Shown here: piece by piece, positions 15,672-24,129 of the stretch
Layout of the letters: the number at the start of each line of letters is the position of its first letter
How positions within the stretch are numbered: position 1 is the first letter of the stretch
Assembly: GCF_009494395.1 (NCBI RefSeq)
Contig: NZ_VZCB01000001.1
Span: forward strand, 1-54,449
Length of the DNA: 54,449 nucleotides
Source: Segatella copri
Lineage (GTDB): Bacteria; Bacteroidota; Bacteroidia; Bacteroidales; Bacteroidaceae
Direction of reading: 5' to 3'
The notes under the pieces: generated by a model
Database searches by the model: none
What the model was told of the DNA's origin: nothing
The model's input: only the letters and a program-made list of their open reading frames with translations
Translations under genes and position numbers: made by a program

Positions 15672-16411
15672 ATAATATTATCTTCAGTTTTTTCTTCTGT
15701 TGTTGGGGTTTCTGCAACTTCTGCAGTTTCTTCCTGGCTATCAGCAGCTCCTGCTTCCACCGTCTTCTCTATCATTCCATCCTTGAGATGGATGGTGCGG
15801 TCGGTGATGGAAGCAAGACCCTCATCGTGGGTGACGATGACGAAAGTCTGGCCGAACTTGTCTCTCAGGTCGAAGAAGAGCTGGTGAAGCTCTGCCTTGT
15901 TCTTGGTGTCAAGACTTCCTGATGGTTCATCTGCAAGGATGACGGCTGGATTGTTGACCAAGGCTCTTGCCACGGCAACACGCTGCTTTTCACCACCCGA
16001 TAATTCGGCAGGCTTGTGGTTGGCTCTGTCGCTCAATCCCATGAATTCCAACAATTCCTCGGCACGTTCCTTGGCTTCCTTGCGGCTCTTGCCAGCGATG
16101 AAGGCAGGAATCATGATGTTCTCCAGAGCGGTGAACTCCGGTAGAAGCTGATGGAACTGGAAGACGAAACCGAGATGCTGGTTGCGGAAATCGCTCAGTT
16201 TCTTGGTGCTGAGGCTGCGCACATCAATGCTGTCCACCTCAATGCTGCCACTATCAGGCTTGTCGAGGGTACCGATAATCTGGAGAAGGGTAGTCTTTCC
16301 GGCACCACTAGGACCGACGATACTGACTACTTCGCCCTTGTCAATATGCAGGTCGATGCCTTTGAGTACCTGCAGGGAGCCGAAGCTCTTTGTTATACCT
16401 TTTATATCAAT
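15668..16411 (-). CDS. LolD-like ABC transporter ATP-binding protein
   Basis: A 247-residue ABC ATPase; the start is set at the ATG before [11 protein letters not shown] because the 14 residues available upstream are not conserved-looking and overlap the promoter. All motifs are intact: Walker [10 protein letters not shown], signature [15 protein letters not shown], Walker [13 protein letters not shown] and the switch His in VTHDE. The MacB/LolD type is shown by the [21 protein letters not shown] segment; LolD powers lipoprotein release from the inner membrane. No LolC/E permease gene is adjacent. The end carries a 30-residue Glu/Thr/Ala-rich acidic tail not usual in the family. It is the first gene of a two-gene operon with cvfB. 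Confidence 0.82.
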   Translation of the reverse strand: MDIKGITKSFGSLQVLKGIDLHIDKGEVVSIVGPSGAGKTTLLQIIGTLDKPDSGSIEVDSIDVRSLSTKKLSDFRNQHLGFVFQFHQLLPEFTALENIMIPAFIAGKSRKEAKERAEELLEFMGLSDRANHKPAELSGGEKQRVAVARALVNNPAVILADEPSGSLDTKNKAELHQLFFDLRDKFGQTFVIVTHDEGLASITDRTIHLKDGMIEKTVEAGAADSQEETAEVAETPTTEEKTEDNII

Positions 16412-16440
16412 CATTTTCTTACTCAAAATTATTTTGCAGG

Positions 16441-16448
16441 CAAAATTA
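16441..16448 (-). promoter_or_regulatory. -7 box of the LolD-like/cvfB operon
   Basis: TAATTTTG on the minus strand about 30 bases before the chosen start. No convincing TTG element is found at the right distance. Confidence 0.4.
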
Positions 16449-16515
16449 AGCAAAATAATTGGAAAAGCCTAATTTTAAGAGATAAAAAGAAATAAGGAAG
16501 GATATAAAAAAACAA

Positions 16516-16547
16516 AACGAGCCTTATTCTTGCAAATAAAGCTCGTT
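16516..16547 (-). terminator. Terminator after GH28
   Basis: AACGAGC (16516-16522) pairs with GCTCGTT (16541-16547), extended by TTATT/AATAA inside. In the minus direction it is followed by TTTTGTTTTTTT. Confidence 0.8.
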
Positions 16548-16588
16548 TCAGTACTCAATTTTGTATTACTTTCTATAAAATGTATGTG

Positions 16589-17980
16589 CTATTTCAACCC
16601 ATCGGCATCGCCGGTGGTCTTCAATCCGTTGCTCTTTTCGCGAGGGGTGATGTTCACCTTCTTTGCCACGGTATTCTCGATGAGGCTGGCATCGAATGCC
16701 ATCTTCTTGTCGGTGCAGTTGATGTTCTCGAAGGTGAAATCTACCAGACGGTATTTCTCGCTTGTTCCTACATCGAAGAAGTTGTCACAATCCATCTGGA
16801 TATTCTTCATCGTGATGTTGTTGCACTGGCTCAACGGCATGTCCTTGCGGTCGCCTGGCTTGAAGAACTGGGTCCATGGACGGATGACGAGGAAACTGCC
16901 GGTCTTGCCCTGGATATTATCCACCGTTACATACTCGTAATGCTGAGGAGTATCAGGACGCATTTTCAACCAAAGCACGCGCTGCGCATTGCCTACCTTG
17001 ATGTTGCGCAATACGATGTTTCGGTCTTTTATGCTCTCGCTGCCGAGGGTTAAGCAGCCGTGCACTCTTCCGTAGTTACAGTTCTGGATGAGCACATTAT
17101 ATACAGGACCGTTCTCCGGTGTCTGGTCTGCCCAGGTTCCCTTTCCGCCCTTGATGGCGATGGCATCATCGTTTACGCTCATGTAGCAGCCTTCCACCAG
17201 TACATCGTGACAGACATCAATGTCGATGGCATCGCTGCTTGGTGCCCGCATGCCACTGGTAGGGGCGAAGATGGTGCAGCCCAGGAAGCGGACATGGTCG
17301 CAGCGATAGATGTGGTTGGTCCAGAACGGACTGTTCTGAATATGCACATCCTGCAAGGTTACGTTGCTGGAGTTGCTGATATAAACGAGGCGAGGGCGCT
17401 GTGCATCCTTGTTGGTACACTGGCGGTTCCAGGTGCGACGAATCCAGAACTCCTCCCAGTAGTGATAACCATTGCCATCGATGGTACCTGGACCAGCGAT
17501 GGTGAAGCCGTTGCATTTGTCGGCATTGATGAATGCCGAGAAGTATTTGCAGGTCTCGCCTTCGATGCGGGTTTCTACTACAGGGAAGTTGGCGATGCGG
17601 TCGCTTCCTTTCAGTTTTCCGCCTTCTGAAACATACAGATGGGTCTTTGGACGGAAGAAGAGGGCACCGCTCTGATAGGTTCCGGCAGGAACGACGATGA
17701 CGCCGCCGCCATCCTTGGCTGCACGGTCGATGACCGCCTGGATAGCCTTGGTCTGAATCAGGGTACTATCCGTCTTTACGCCATAGTCGGTGAGGACGTA
17801 TTTCTTGCCCAGGGTATCCACGTTCACCTTCTGGGCGTTGCTGAACCAGGCATCCATCTTTGTGCCGTCAGGCCAAAGCTCGGTTTGTGCCTTCTTTGCT
17901 TTCTTCTGTTTCTTTGCGGCGTTGGCGCTTAGTGGCGAAAACGCCACCAGGCAAGCCATCAGCCAGATATATTTCTTCAT
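16589..17980 (-). CDS. GH28 polygalacturonase/rhamnogalacturonan hydrolase
   Basis: A 463-residue secreted protein: signal peptide MKKYIWLMACLVAFSPLSANA, then a parallel beta-helix typical of glycoside hydrolase family 28. Family motifs are present in the Bacteroidetes form: SSDAIDID (first catalytic Asp region), VNDDAIAIKGG (the Asp pair), VHGCLTLGSES (the region of the catalytic-site His) and VLWLKM in place of the classical RIK. It should hydrolyse alpha-1,4-galacturonic acid linkages in pectin; whether its substrate is homogalacturonan or the GalA-Rha backbone cannot be decided from sequence, but neighbours GH105 and GH106 point to rhamnogalacturonan I. It is the last gene of the minus-strand run from GH106, separated from GH105 by a repeat-filled gap of 144 bases. 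Confidence 0.9.
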   Translation of the reverse strand: MKKYIWLMACLVAFSPLSANAAKKQKKAKKAQTELWPDGTKMDAWFSNAQKVNVDTLGKKYVLTDYGVKTDSTLIQTKAIQAVIDRAAKDGGGVIVVPAGTYQSGALFFRPKTHLYVSEGGKLKGSDRIANFPVVETRIEGETCKYFSAFINADKCNGFTIAGPGTIDGNGYHYWEEFWIRRTWNRQCTNKDAQRPRLVYISNSSNVTLQDVHIQNSPFWTNHIYRCDHVRFLGCTIFAPTSGMRAPSSDAIDIDVCHDVLVEGCYMSVNDDAIAIKGGKGTWADQTPENGPVYNVLIQNCNYGRVHGCLTLGSESIKDRNIVLRNIKVGNAQRVLWLKMRPDTPQHYEYVTVDNIQGKTGSFLVIRPWTQFFKPGDRKDMPLSQCNNITMKNIQMDCDNFFDVGTSEKYRLVDFTFENINCTDKKMAFDASLIENTVAKKVNITPREKSNGLKTTGDADGLK

Positions 17981-18009
17981 GATTTGTTCTTTTTTAAAGA
18001 TTAAGACTT

Positions 18010-18138
18010 GGGGGACCAGCGATGGAATCGCTGGGAACGGGGGCGCAAAGGGGGAAGGGGAGCTTTTTAGCTTTTGGGCTTTTACCTTTTTACCCTTTTA
18101 CCCTTTTACCTTTAAAAAGCCTTTTTACTTTTTTCCCT
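18010..18138 (-). repeat. Dispersed repeat, copy A (palindrome plus ACCC-rich tract)
   Basis: Contains the palindrome CCAGCGATGGAATCGCTGG (18016-18034), a G-rich stretch, and repeated CTTTTACC(C) units up to the end of the GH105 gene. Nearly the same 110 bases recur at 31484-31590, and the parts recur rearranged at 50177-50270. Confidence 0.8.
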
Positions 18139-19252
18139 TTACAAGCTTGTAATACTCTGCGGCGCCTAGCAGGAGGCAACCGGTGCCGTAATCCTCAAAG
18201 TCTGGAACTGAGGTGAAGGTGACAGGCTGGCCAGCTGATGGCTCCTTTCCTGTGCCCTGGTTGTAGCCGATGAAACCATCCTCGTGAACCGATGCGGCAA
18301 GTGCCTTCCATGCCTTGTCCATCGCCTTCTGATAGGTGGCTCTAGGAAGAATGCCCTGCTGAACACCCCATGTCATACCATAGAGGAAGAGACCTGTACC
18401 CGTCATCTCAGGACCACCATAGTTGGCTGGACAAACGAGGCTTACGTTCCAGTAACCATCTTCGCGCTGGCATTTCAGGATAGCCTGACTCATAGAGATG
18501 AAATCCTTCTTCAGATACTGATAGTATTTGTCTGTCTTTGGCAGAGTCTCCATCACGCGGACCAGGGCTGCATACACCCAACCATTGCCACGGCTCCAGT
18601 AGCAGTTGCTGCCATCCTTCTCCTTGTAAGGTGGCACGTAGTCCTTGTCTCTCCACCAGAGACCCTCTTTTTTGTTAAAGAGACCATTAGCCAGGGTATC
18701 ACGGCTCCATTTATAGGAATTCATCGCATAATCAAGATATTTGCGCTCACCGGTAATCTTGGCATACTTGGCGTAGACAGGCATCGCCATCTGGATAGCG
18801 TCAATCCAGGTCCAGTAGTTTACCCGGTTGGTGGCCATCTGATGGTCGAGGTTCTCCTTCACCTTGCTCAAATCCTTCTTGCCGCCGGTCTGAACGTAGC
18901 GGTCTATGTAGGTCTGCTGGCAGCACTGGTTGTCGGCATCGGTATCGTTCACGCTGCCACGGGCTGTCCACTTGTGGTAATCTGCCCATTTGTCGGTGTA
19001 GTCGAGATAGCGCTGCTGAGGGTCAATCTCGTAAAGCGCCATCAATCCTTCGTAATACACGGCACGGGTCCAGAGGTTGCTGGTGCGGACTTTCTTCACG
19101 AATGTGTCGAGGGTAGGGTCACTGTACTTCGTCATGAAGTAGTTGTTGGTGCGATGGGCTACCTCCAGAATTTCATTTTGCAATGCGTTCTGGGCAGAAA
19201 TTGAAGTCAAACCCAGGAGCATGAAGAGCGATGAAAAGATCAGTTTTTTCAT
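18125..19252 (-). CDS. GH105 unsaturated rhamnogalacturonyl hydrolase
   Basis: A 375-residue secreted protein; the ATG at 19252 is chosen because it opens a clean signal peptide (MKKLIFSSLFMLLGLTSISA), whereas the further upstream ATG lies in a hairpin. It has the (alpha/alpha)6-barrel pattern of family 105 (YteR/YesR): WTRAVYYEGLMALYEI, the block WTWIDAIQMAMPVYAKYA with the likely catalytic Asp, SRGNGWVYAALVRVME, and the GTGLFLYGMTWGVQQG block. The enzyme removes the unsaturated uronic acid left at the non-reducing end of rhamnogalacturonan oligosaccharides after lyase action. This implies a lyase elsewhere, since none is in the window. It lies between GH106 and GH28 on the same strand. Confidence 0.9.
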   Translation of the reverse strand: MKKLIFSSLFMLLGLTSISAQNALQNEILEVAHRTNNYFMTKYSDPTLDTFVKKVRTSNLWTRAVYYEGLMALYEIDPQQRYLDYTDKWADYHKWTARGSVNDTDADNQCCQQTYIDRYVQTGGKKDLSKVKENLDHQMATNRVNYWTWIDAIQMAMPVYAKYAKITGERKYLDYAMNSYKWSRDTLANGLFNKKEGLWWRDKDYVPPYKEKDGSNCYWSRGNGWVYAALVRVMETLPKTDKYYQYLKKDFISMSQAILKCQREDGYWNVSLVCPANYGGPEMTGTGLFLYGMTWGVQQGILPRATYQKAMDKAWKALAASVHEDGFIGYNQGTGKEPSAGQPVTFTSVPDFEDYGTGCLLLGAAEYYKLVKGKK

Positions 19253-19286
19253 TTGTCTTGTTATTAAATGTTTATTGTTTGTTTTA

Positions 19287-19331
19287 GTCAAGAACTAGAG
19301 AAACAAAATCTTGGATTCTCTAATTCTTGAC
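19287..19331 (-). other. Hairpin between GH106 and GH105
   Basis: GTCAAGAACTAGAGAA (19287-19302) pairs with TTCTCTAATTCTTGAC (19316-19331), one mismatch. There is no clear T-run, so an mRNA-processing or stability hairpin is more likely than a terminator. Confidence 0.6.
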
Positions 19332-19341
19332 TTATGATTAT

Positions 19342-21921
19342 TTACTTGATTTCCACGAGTTTTACGGTGCTGTTCAGTCCGCTTGGCACAGGAGTCCATT
19401 TCTCGTAGGTGGTCTTCTTGTAGTTGATGTCCACCACGTTGATTTCCTTCATCTTGCGCCACTTTACGCCCTGGCGGTCCATTTCTGCGATGCGGTTGGC
19501 AGGCAGATTGGTAACCTCGATGCGGATGGTGTTCTTGCCCTTGTTGAGCGCATCCTTGCAGTTGAGGATATATGGTACAGCCCAGGCGCAACCTACATAT
19601 TTATTATTGATATAGACGCGGGCACTTTCGCGAACATCACCCAGGTCGATAGCCCACTGCTTGTTGGCATCATCCTTTGATAGCTTGATGGTAGTTTCAT
19701 AGACACCTGTTCCCATCATCACCTTCGCCTTGTCGCTGAGGCCTTCCCAAGACTTCAAGCCCTTCAGGTTGAAGTTTTCTCCTACCTTAGGCGCATCCTC
19801 GGTGAATGACAGCTTCCAGGTATTGGCAGTCAGGTCGATGGTCTTGCTATCCGCAGCCGCAAACTTCTCCTTTTCGCTCACCTTCACCTTGGAACCGAGT
19901 TTCCATTCGCTTACAGGCTTATTTGATGTGATGAGGATGCGGCTCTCGCCACTCTTCAGGTTCAGCTGGATGCCCTTGTCGCCGATGGTTGCCTCATGAT
20001 ATTCGCCCGTCATTGGGTTGTACCAGATGCCATGCTTCTCGTTCACGGCCAGAGCCACGCTGGAAGCGATGTCCTTGCTGGTGAGGTTGGCGATGAAGTA
20101 ATGATGGCCGATGCTGTTGGCACGGCGAATCATCTTCAAGCCCAGGTTCTTTCTCATCAGTTCCGGTTTTGCCGCCTGTTCCATTGCCTTGATATTATCG
20201 CCCTTGATAATCTTGGCTCCCTGTGATTTCAATTCTGATATGTGCTCAATCACGTCGCTTGGCATGATGTTGTTGCCAGGAATGATGATGCCCTTGTATC
20301 GGGTTCCGGCAGCTGTTTCAATCATACCATTCTTAAAGGTACACGTGCGGAGATACTTGTCGCTGATGTAGTCGCAGTCGAATCCTGCCTTGTCGATGTC
20401 GAGAATCACCTTGATAAACTCCGGTGCCTTCTTCGCCATACTGTGGATGTCGAATTGCATCAGCCAGTTCTTGGTATCCTTGCGCCACATATCTCTTACC
20501 GGCAGATAAACCAGGAAGTCATTGTCTGGCTGTCCCCACTGCAGATAGGTCTGGCAGTTGGTGATGTACTTCATCAGTTCCGGAGCGTCGCGCCAGATAC
20601 TGTTGGTAGGACTCATATCCACCGAAGCATAGAACTTCCAGCCTGGCCATGGATCGTTCTTAGGCGAATAGGCGGTGCCATGGAAGAACATGTGGTTTAC
20701 GCCGGCGCAGAACATCAGGTCCATATCCGGTTTCATCTGGCTCAGGGATGTGCGGAAGTGCTCGGTGAGCCAGGTGAAGGTTTCGCTGGATGTATATTTC
20801 TTTCCGGTGATGTGCGCTGCTGATGGGGCATATTTCAGCATACTCAGGTCGCTGAAGTTAGGACGGGTCTTGCCCGGATCCTTGCGCAGTCCCTTGATGC
20901 CGAAGTCGGTCAGTCCAAAGCCTTCAATTTCCGGAATGTCAACGGCTGCATAGCAGTCGATGAGGTTGGCAGGTGAACCGTGTGCCTGGTTGCGGGTGAT
21001 GGCACCACGCTTGTTTGCCCATTTGGTCCACTGTTCGGTGAAGTTATGGAGCAGCATGTCGCCCAGGGTTTCACGGTAGTCGCTTACCACCACGGCATCG
21101 CCATCCAGGAACTCTGGGAACTTATCCTGCAGTTTGTATCCGTGATATTTCTCGAATTCCGTCAGGAGGGTAGGCGTCCAGTTGGCGCCATATACCTCGT
21201 AGCTGTCGTTGAAGAAGGTATGAGGATATGGAGTCTTCGATGCCACGAAGGCGCTGTCGATGTGCTGCAGATAATTGGCCACGGCAGTAGAGTCGAAGTG
21301 GTCGATAACGTATCCCTCTCCTCCAGGTGCGGCACGCTTCACCTTCTGTCGGGTACGGCTTTCGTAGAGAGCGATGACGCGTTTCTTGTTCTTTGCTCCT
21401 TCTACCGGGAACGCCTTGATGACCTTCAGTTTGGCGAAGGCACGTTCTTTTTGTGGCACGTTGAATTCTATCTCCATCAGTTTCTGCTTTACATCCACGA
21501 TGGTATCTACGAACACCGCCTTGCATGCCGCCTCGCTGATAGGTACCCAAGGACCACCGAAAGGCCATCCTGTGCCTGTAGCCATATCGGTCTCGATGCC
21601 CACTTGCTTGTTTTCCTTTTCCACAAACTTGAGCATGTCCATCCATTTAGGCGAGAGATAAGGAATATCGTTCTTGTCGTTGCCCTGCACACCATAGAGC
21701 GGTGTTATTTCCACTGCACCGATACCTGCCTTGGCGTATTCGTCAAGGTTCCATTTCAGGTTTTCCTGATCCACGGCAGATCCCATCCACCACCATCTTA
21801 CGCCCGGTTTGGCTTCCTGCGTAGGGGTAGGAAGCAACTGAGCCTGGCTGTTGAGTGAAGACAACAATGCCAAAGCAAAGGATAATCCTATGAATTTATG
21901 ATTTCTTTTATTGTTCATCAT
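19342..21921 (-). CDS. GH106 alpha-L-rhamnosidase
   Basis: An 859-residue secreted enzyme with a signal peptide (FIGLSFALALLSSLNSQAQ) and the hallmarks of family 106: VRWWWMGSAVDQENLKWNLDEYAKAGIGAVEITPLYG at the barrel entrance, MATGTGWPFGGPWV, the SSETFTWLTEHF block and HMFFHGTAYSPKNDPWPGWKFYAS, then a C-terminal beta-sandwich (GVYETTIKLSKDDANKQWAIDLGDVRESARVYINN) that in the B. thetaiotaomicron family member contributes to the fold. It releases L-rhamnose from rhamnogalacturonan-derived oligosaccharides, feeding the rha genes next door. It starts the three-gene run GH106-GH105-GH28. Two start ATGs are adjacent; either serves. Confidence 0.92.
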   Translation of the reverse strand: MMNNKRNHKFIGLSFALALLSSLNSQAQLLPTPTQEAKPGVRWWWMGSAVDQENLKWNLDEYAKAGIGAVEITPLYGVQGNDKNDIPYLSPKWMDMLKFVEKENKQVGIETDMATGTGWPFGGPWVPISEAACKAVFVDTIVDVKQKLMEIEFNVPQKERAFAKLKVIKAFPVEGAKNKKRVIALYESRTRQKVKRAAPGGEGYVIDHFDSTAVANYLQHIDSAFVASKTPYPHTFFNDSYEVYGANWTPTLLTEFEKYHGYKLQDKFPEFLDGDAVVVSDYRETLGDMLLHNFTEQWTKWANKRGAITRNQAHGSPANLIDCYAAVDIPEIEGFGLTDFGIKGLRKDPGKTRPNFSDLSMLKYAPSAAHITGKKYTSSETFTWLTEHFRTSLSQMKPDMDLMFCAGVNHMFFHGTAYSPKNDPWPGWKFYASVDMSPTNSIWRDAPELMKYITNCQTYLQWGQPDNDFLVYLPVRDMWRKDTKNWLMQFDIHSMAKKAPEFIKVILDIDKAGFDCDYISDKYLRTCTFKNGMIETAAGTRYKGIIIPGNNIMPSDVIEHISELKSQGAKIIKGDNIKAMEQAAKPELMRKNLGLKMIRRANSIGHHYFIANLTSKDIASSVALAVNEKHGIWYNPMTGEYHEATIGDKGIQLNLKSGESRILITSNKPVSEWKLGSKVKVSEKEKFAAADSKTIDLTANTWKLSFTEDAPKVGENFNLKGLKSWEGLSDKAKVMMGTGVYETTIKLSKDDANKQWAIDLGDVRESARVYINNKYVGCAWAVPYILNCKDALNKGKNTIRIEVTNLPANRIAEMDRQGVKWRKMKEINVVDINYKKTTYEKWTPVPSGLNSTVKLVEIK

Positions 21922-21965
21922 ATTGGGTTTTATTAAGTTGATCTTAATTGTTTATTCTTCGTTTG

Positions 21966-21973
21966 CAAAGATA
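21966..21973 (-). promoter_or_regulatory. -7 box in front of GH106
   Basis: TATCTTTG on the minus strand, about 45 bases before the GH106 start. The -33 element is not obvious, as expected for an activator-dependent promoter. Confidence 0.45.
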
Positions 21974-22111
21974 GCGAAAAATACCCAATAATAGCCGTAT
22001 TATGATTCTTAAAAATGTAAAATAGTACAAATATGCTAGGTGTTTTGCCAAAAAGTCAAGGAAGTGCACACAAAAGAAGAGCTCGCAAAATGCAAGGTAT
22101 TAAAAAAAGTG

Positions 22112-22137
22112 AGGTGGTCATCGGCTGATGATCACCT
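22112..22137 (-). terminator. Terminator of the deacetylase gene
   Basis: AGGTGGTCATC (22112-22122) pairs with GATGATCACCT (22127-22137), one mismatched or wobble position, and is followed on the minus strand by CACTTTTTTTA. The stop codon lies inside the hairpin. Confidence 0.8.
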
Positions 22138-23065
22138 TACCTTTTGATGGTTCTATCTGAATCAGATATTTTTCGTCTTTATATTTGATGGGAAGGTTCT
22201 TGCCAGCCTGCGTCGCCTTGATGGGTTGGAAATCCAAAATCAGGGTAAGCGGTACTTGGAAGATGTTCTTGTTGAGTTTCATCTTCGGGGTAACCATTAC
22301 CTGGTTCTTCTTGGCTTTTATCTTCAGGGTGGTATTGTCACGCTCCTGCTGGTATGCTGCCACATCATGAAAGGTAGCAATCCAGAGTTTCCCATTACGC
22401 GCTTGATTCAGGGCGTAATCGAACATCTTCCAGAGACGGGTCTCATCGCCGAAGCTGTCGTATCCCATGCGGATGCCGTGGGTCATAGTTACTGCCCATT
22501 CACCTTTATCAATCACTCCTTGCAGGTATTTCTCAAACCATTCCTGGGTGCGCTTGCTGCCAAGACTAACCTGATAGGTGCGCGTACCCACACGATCTTT
22601 GCTGCAATATGCCACCGCCCCGTCGCTCTTCCTGTTGCCTGGATAGAAATAGGTGCGAGGGAAGATGCCGGTGTGCTGATAGATGAGTGTATCGTTGTGC
22701 TGCACCTCGTATCGCAATTCATCCTGGGTCAGTTTTGATACGTTTTTGTGGTCGTATCCATGACTCGTCATCTCCTGTCCATTCAGCGCCATTTCTTTTG
22801 CCTGTTCCCAGGTGAAGGTCTGCTTTTCGGGGGTCTTGGGCTGTTGGTTCATGCGTGAACCGATGAGGCAAAAGGTGCCCTTGATACCCAATTCTTTCAT
22901 CTTCGGGAAAAGGATGGAGTATTGCTCTTTTAGACCATCATCGAAGGTAAAGGAGATGGCAGCCTGCCTGTTGTCGGCATACTTGGCGATGGAAATACTT
23001 TGAGCATGAATGCTCGAAGGCACCATGCTCAAAAGTGAAAATATAATGTAACCTATTGATCTCAT
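22118..23065 (-). CDS. NodB-type polysaccharide deacetylase family protein
   Basis: A 315-residue secreted protein with signal peptide (MRSIGYIIFSLLSMVPSSIHA) and a NodB (carbohydrate esterase 4-like) domain at about 30-230. Motif 1 is ISFTFDDG (catalytic base and metal Asp), motif 2 is TSHGYDHKN (metal His pair), and a later FYPGNRKSDGAV block matches motif 3. The last 80 residues form a beta-rich extension that may bind substrate. Known relatives remove acetyl groups from sugars. Its gene begins 4 bases after the neighbouring esterase gene, so the pair is one operon. In this locus acetylated rhamnogalacturonan is the plausible substrate; that is inference. Confidence 0.82.
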   Translation of the reverse strand: MRSIGYIIFSLLSMVPSSIHAQSISIAKYADNRQAAISFTFDDGLKEQYSILFPKMKELGIKGTFCLIGSRMNQQPKTPEKQTFTWEQAKEMALNGQEMTSHGYDHKNVSKLTQDELRYEVQHNDTLIYQHTGIFPRTYFYPGNRKSDGAVAYCSKDRVGTRTYQVSLGSKRTQEWFEKYLQGVIDKGEWAVTMTHGIRMGYDSFGDETRLWKMFDYALNQARNGKLWIATFHDVAAYQQERDNTTLKIKAKKNQVMVTPKMKLNKNIFQVPLTLILDFQPIKATQAGKNLPIKYKDEKYLIQIEPSKGKVIISR

Positions 23066-23069
23066 GCCT

Positions 23070-23945
23070 TTACTTCAGAAGCTTTTTCTTCTCAATAAGC
23101 TGGAACATCTTGTTGCCCAATTCCTGAGCTCCCTCGGCATCAAAGTGCAGAACATCGCTGCACAGGCTGGCATTTGGCACATCTACCACATAGATATTCT
23201 TGTCTTCCTGGGCAAGTCGATGCTGCGCATCTTCCACACCTTGGCTCCACTGCTTGCTCTTATGTGAGATTCCACCTATTATAATAGGTAGGTTGGCGTA
23301 CTTCTTATTGCCTGTTTTCTCTACAAGATAGGTGCGGATATAGGTGAGCATCTGCTTCAGGTTGTGATAGTAGTTCTTTGCCTGATGGCGGTCGCTTTCT
23401 CCCTGGTGCCAGAGCATGAATTTGATGTCGTATCCCTCTGGCAGATGGCTCAGCTGGTTGTCGATGCAGGCACCGATATTCTCGGTGAAAGCCTTGAGCA
23501 GGCTCTTTCCGCCCTTGTCGGAAGCCACGTTTTTGGCAAGGTATTCTGGTGAAGCATTCCAGTATTGCTTACTGGTGCTGGTGCAGAGGGTGTCGATGGC
23601 TGTGCCGCCCAGACTCTCCTTGATGACGTAGAAATTCTTCTTCAGTTTCTTCTCTACGTTCCAATATACGATGGCGTCGTAAGCCCAGCGTCCCGGTTTG
23701 TTCTTATTGTAGATTCGAGGCCAGAAAGTCTCAAATTTTCCTTCACCAGACAGACTGCTGGAGCCAAAACTCCACTGGCAGTATTTGTACTTCTGCTGTT
23801 GTATTTCGGCAGGAAGTTCTGTATTCATCACTCTACCATCGGTGTTCGACTGTCCAGCTGTGAGTATCACCACGGCTGGCTGTTTCTTGGCAGCTACCGG
23901 CATCAGGCAGAATGCTGCAAATAGGAGACAGATATATTTCTTCAT
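23070..23945 (-). CDS. SGNH-type (sialate O-acetylesterase-like, SASA) carbohydrate esterase
   Basis: A 291-residue secreted protein; signal peptide MKKYICLLFAAFCLMPVAAK. It belongs to the SASA/SGNH acetylesterase group: nucleophile Ser in VILTAGQSNTDGR, the Gly block ESLGGTAIDTL, the WHQGESDR block, and Asp/His near the end in SDVLHFDAEGAQELG. All four blocks are intact. Such enzymes remove O-acetyl groups from plant polysaccharides, including acetylated galacturonic acid of rhamnogalacturonan I. It precedes the deacetylase gene by 4 bases. Substrate is inferred from location. Confidence 0.85.
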   Translation of the reverse strand: MKKYICLLFAAFCLMPVAAKKQPAVVILTAGQSNTDGRVMNTELPAEIQQQKYKYCQWSFGSSSLSGEGKFETFWPRIYNKNKPGRWAYDAIVYWNVEKKLKKNFYVIKESLGGTAIDTLCTSTSKQYWNASPEYLAKNVASDKGGKSLLKAFTENIGACIDNQLSHLPEGYDIKFMLWHQGESDRHQAKNYYHNLKQMLTYIRTYLVEKTGNKKYANLPIIIGGISHKSKQWSQGVEDAQHRLAQEDKNIYVVDVPNASLCSDVLHFDAEGAQELGNKMFQLIEKKKLLK

Positions 23946-23971
23946 ATTCTTTAATTGATTGATATCGTAAG

Positions 23972-23979
23972 CAAAAGTA
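23972..23979 (-). promoter_or_regulatory. Possible -7 box of the esterase-deacetylase operon
   Basis: TACTTTTG (minus strand) about 27 bases before the esterase ATG. A second candidate, TAATTTTG, is at 24018-24025. Either would give the two-gene unit its own start. Confidence 0.4.
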
Positions 23980-24045
23980 TTTTTGCTACTTGGTTCTTTA
24001 TTGTTTTATTTTGTTTGCAAAATTACGGAATAAAAAAGAAAAAGA

Positions 24046-24070
24046 CGTAGTTTAATTGTGCAAAACTACG
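24046..24070 (-). terminator. Terminator after the GH2-like gene
   Basis: CGTAGTTT (24046-24053) pairs with AAACTACG (24063-24070); in the minus direction a long T-rich tail follows (24028-24045). Confidence 0.7.
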
Positions 24071-24129
24071 CCTTTTTGTACCATTTTTATCTTGAAAGCT
24101 AAATTTTTCGTCTTCAGAAAAGCAATATT

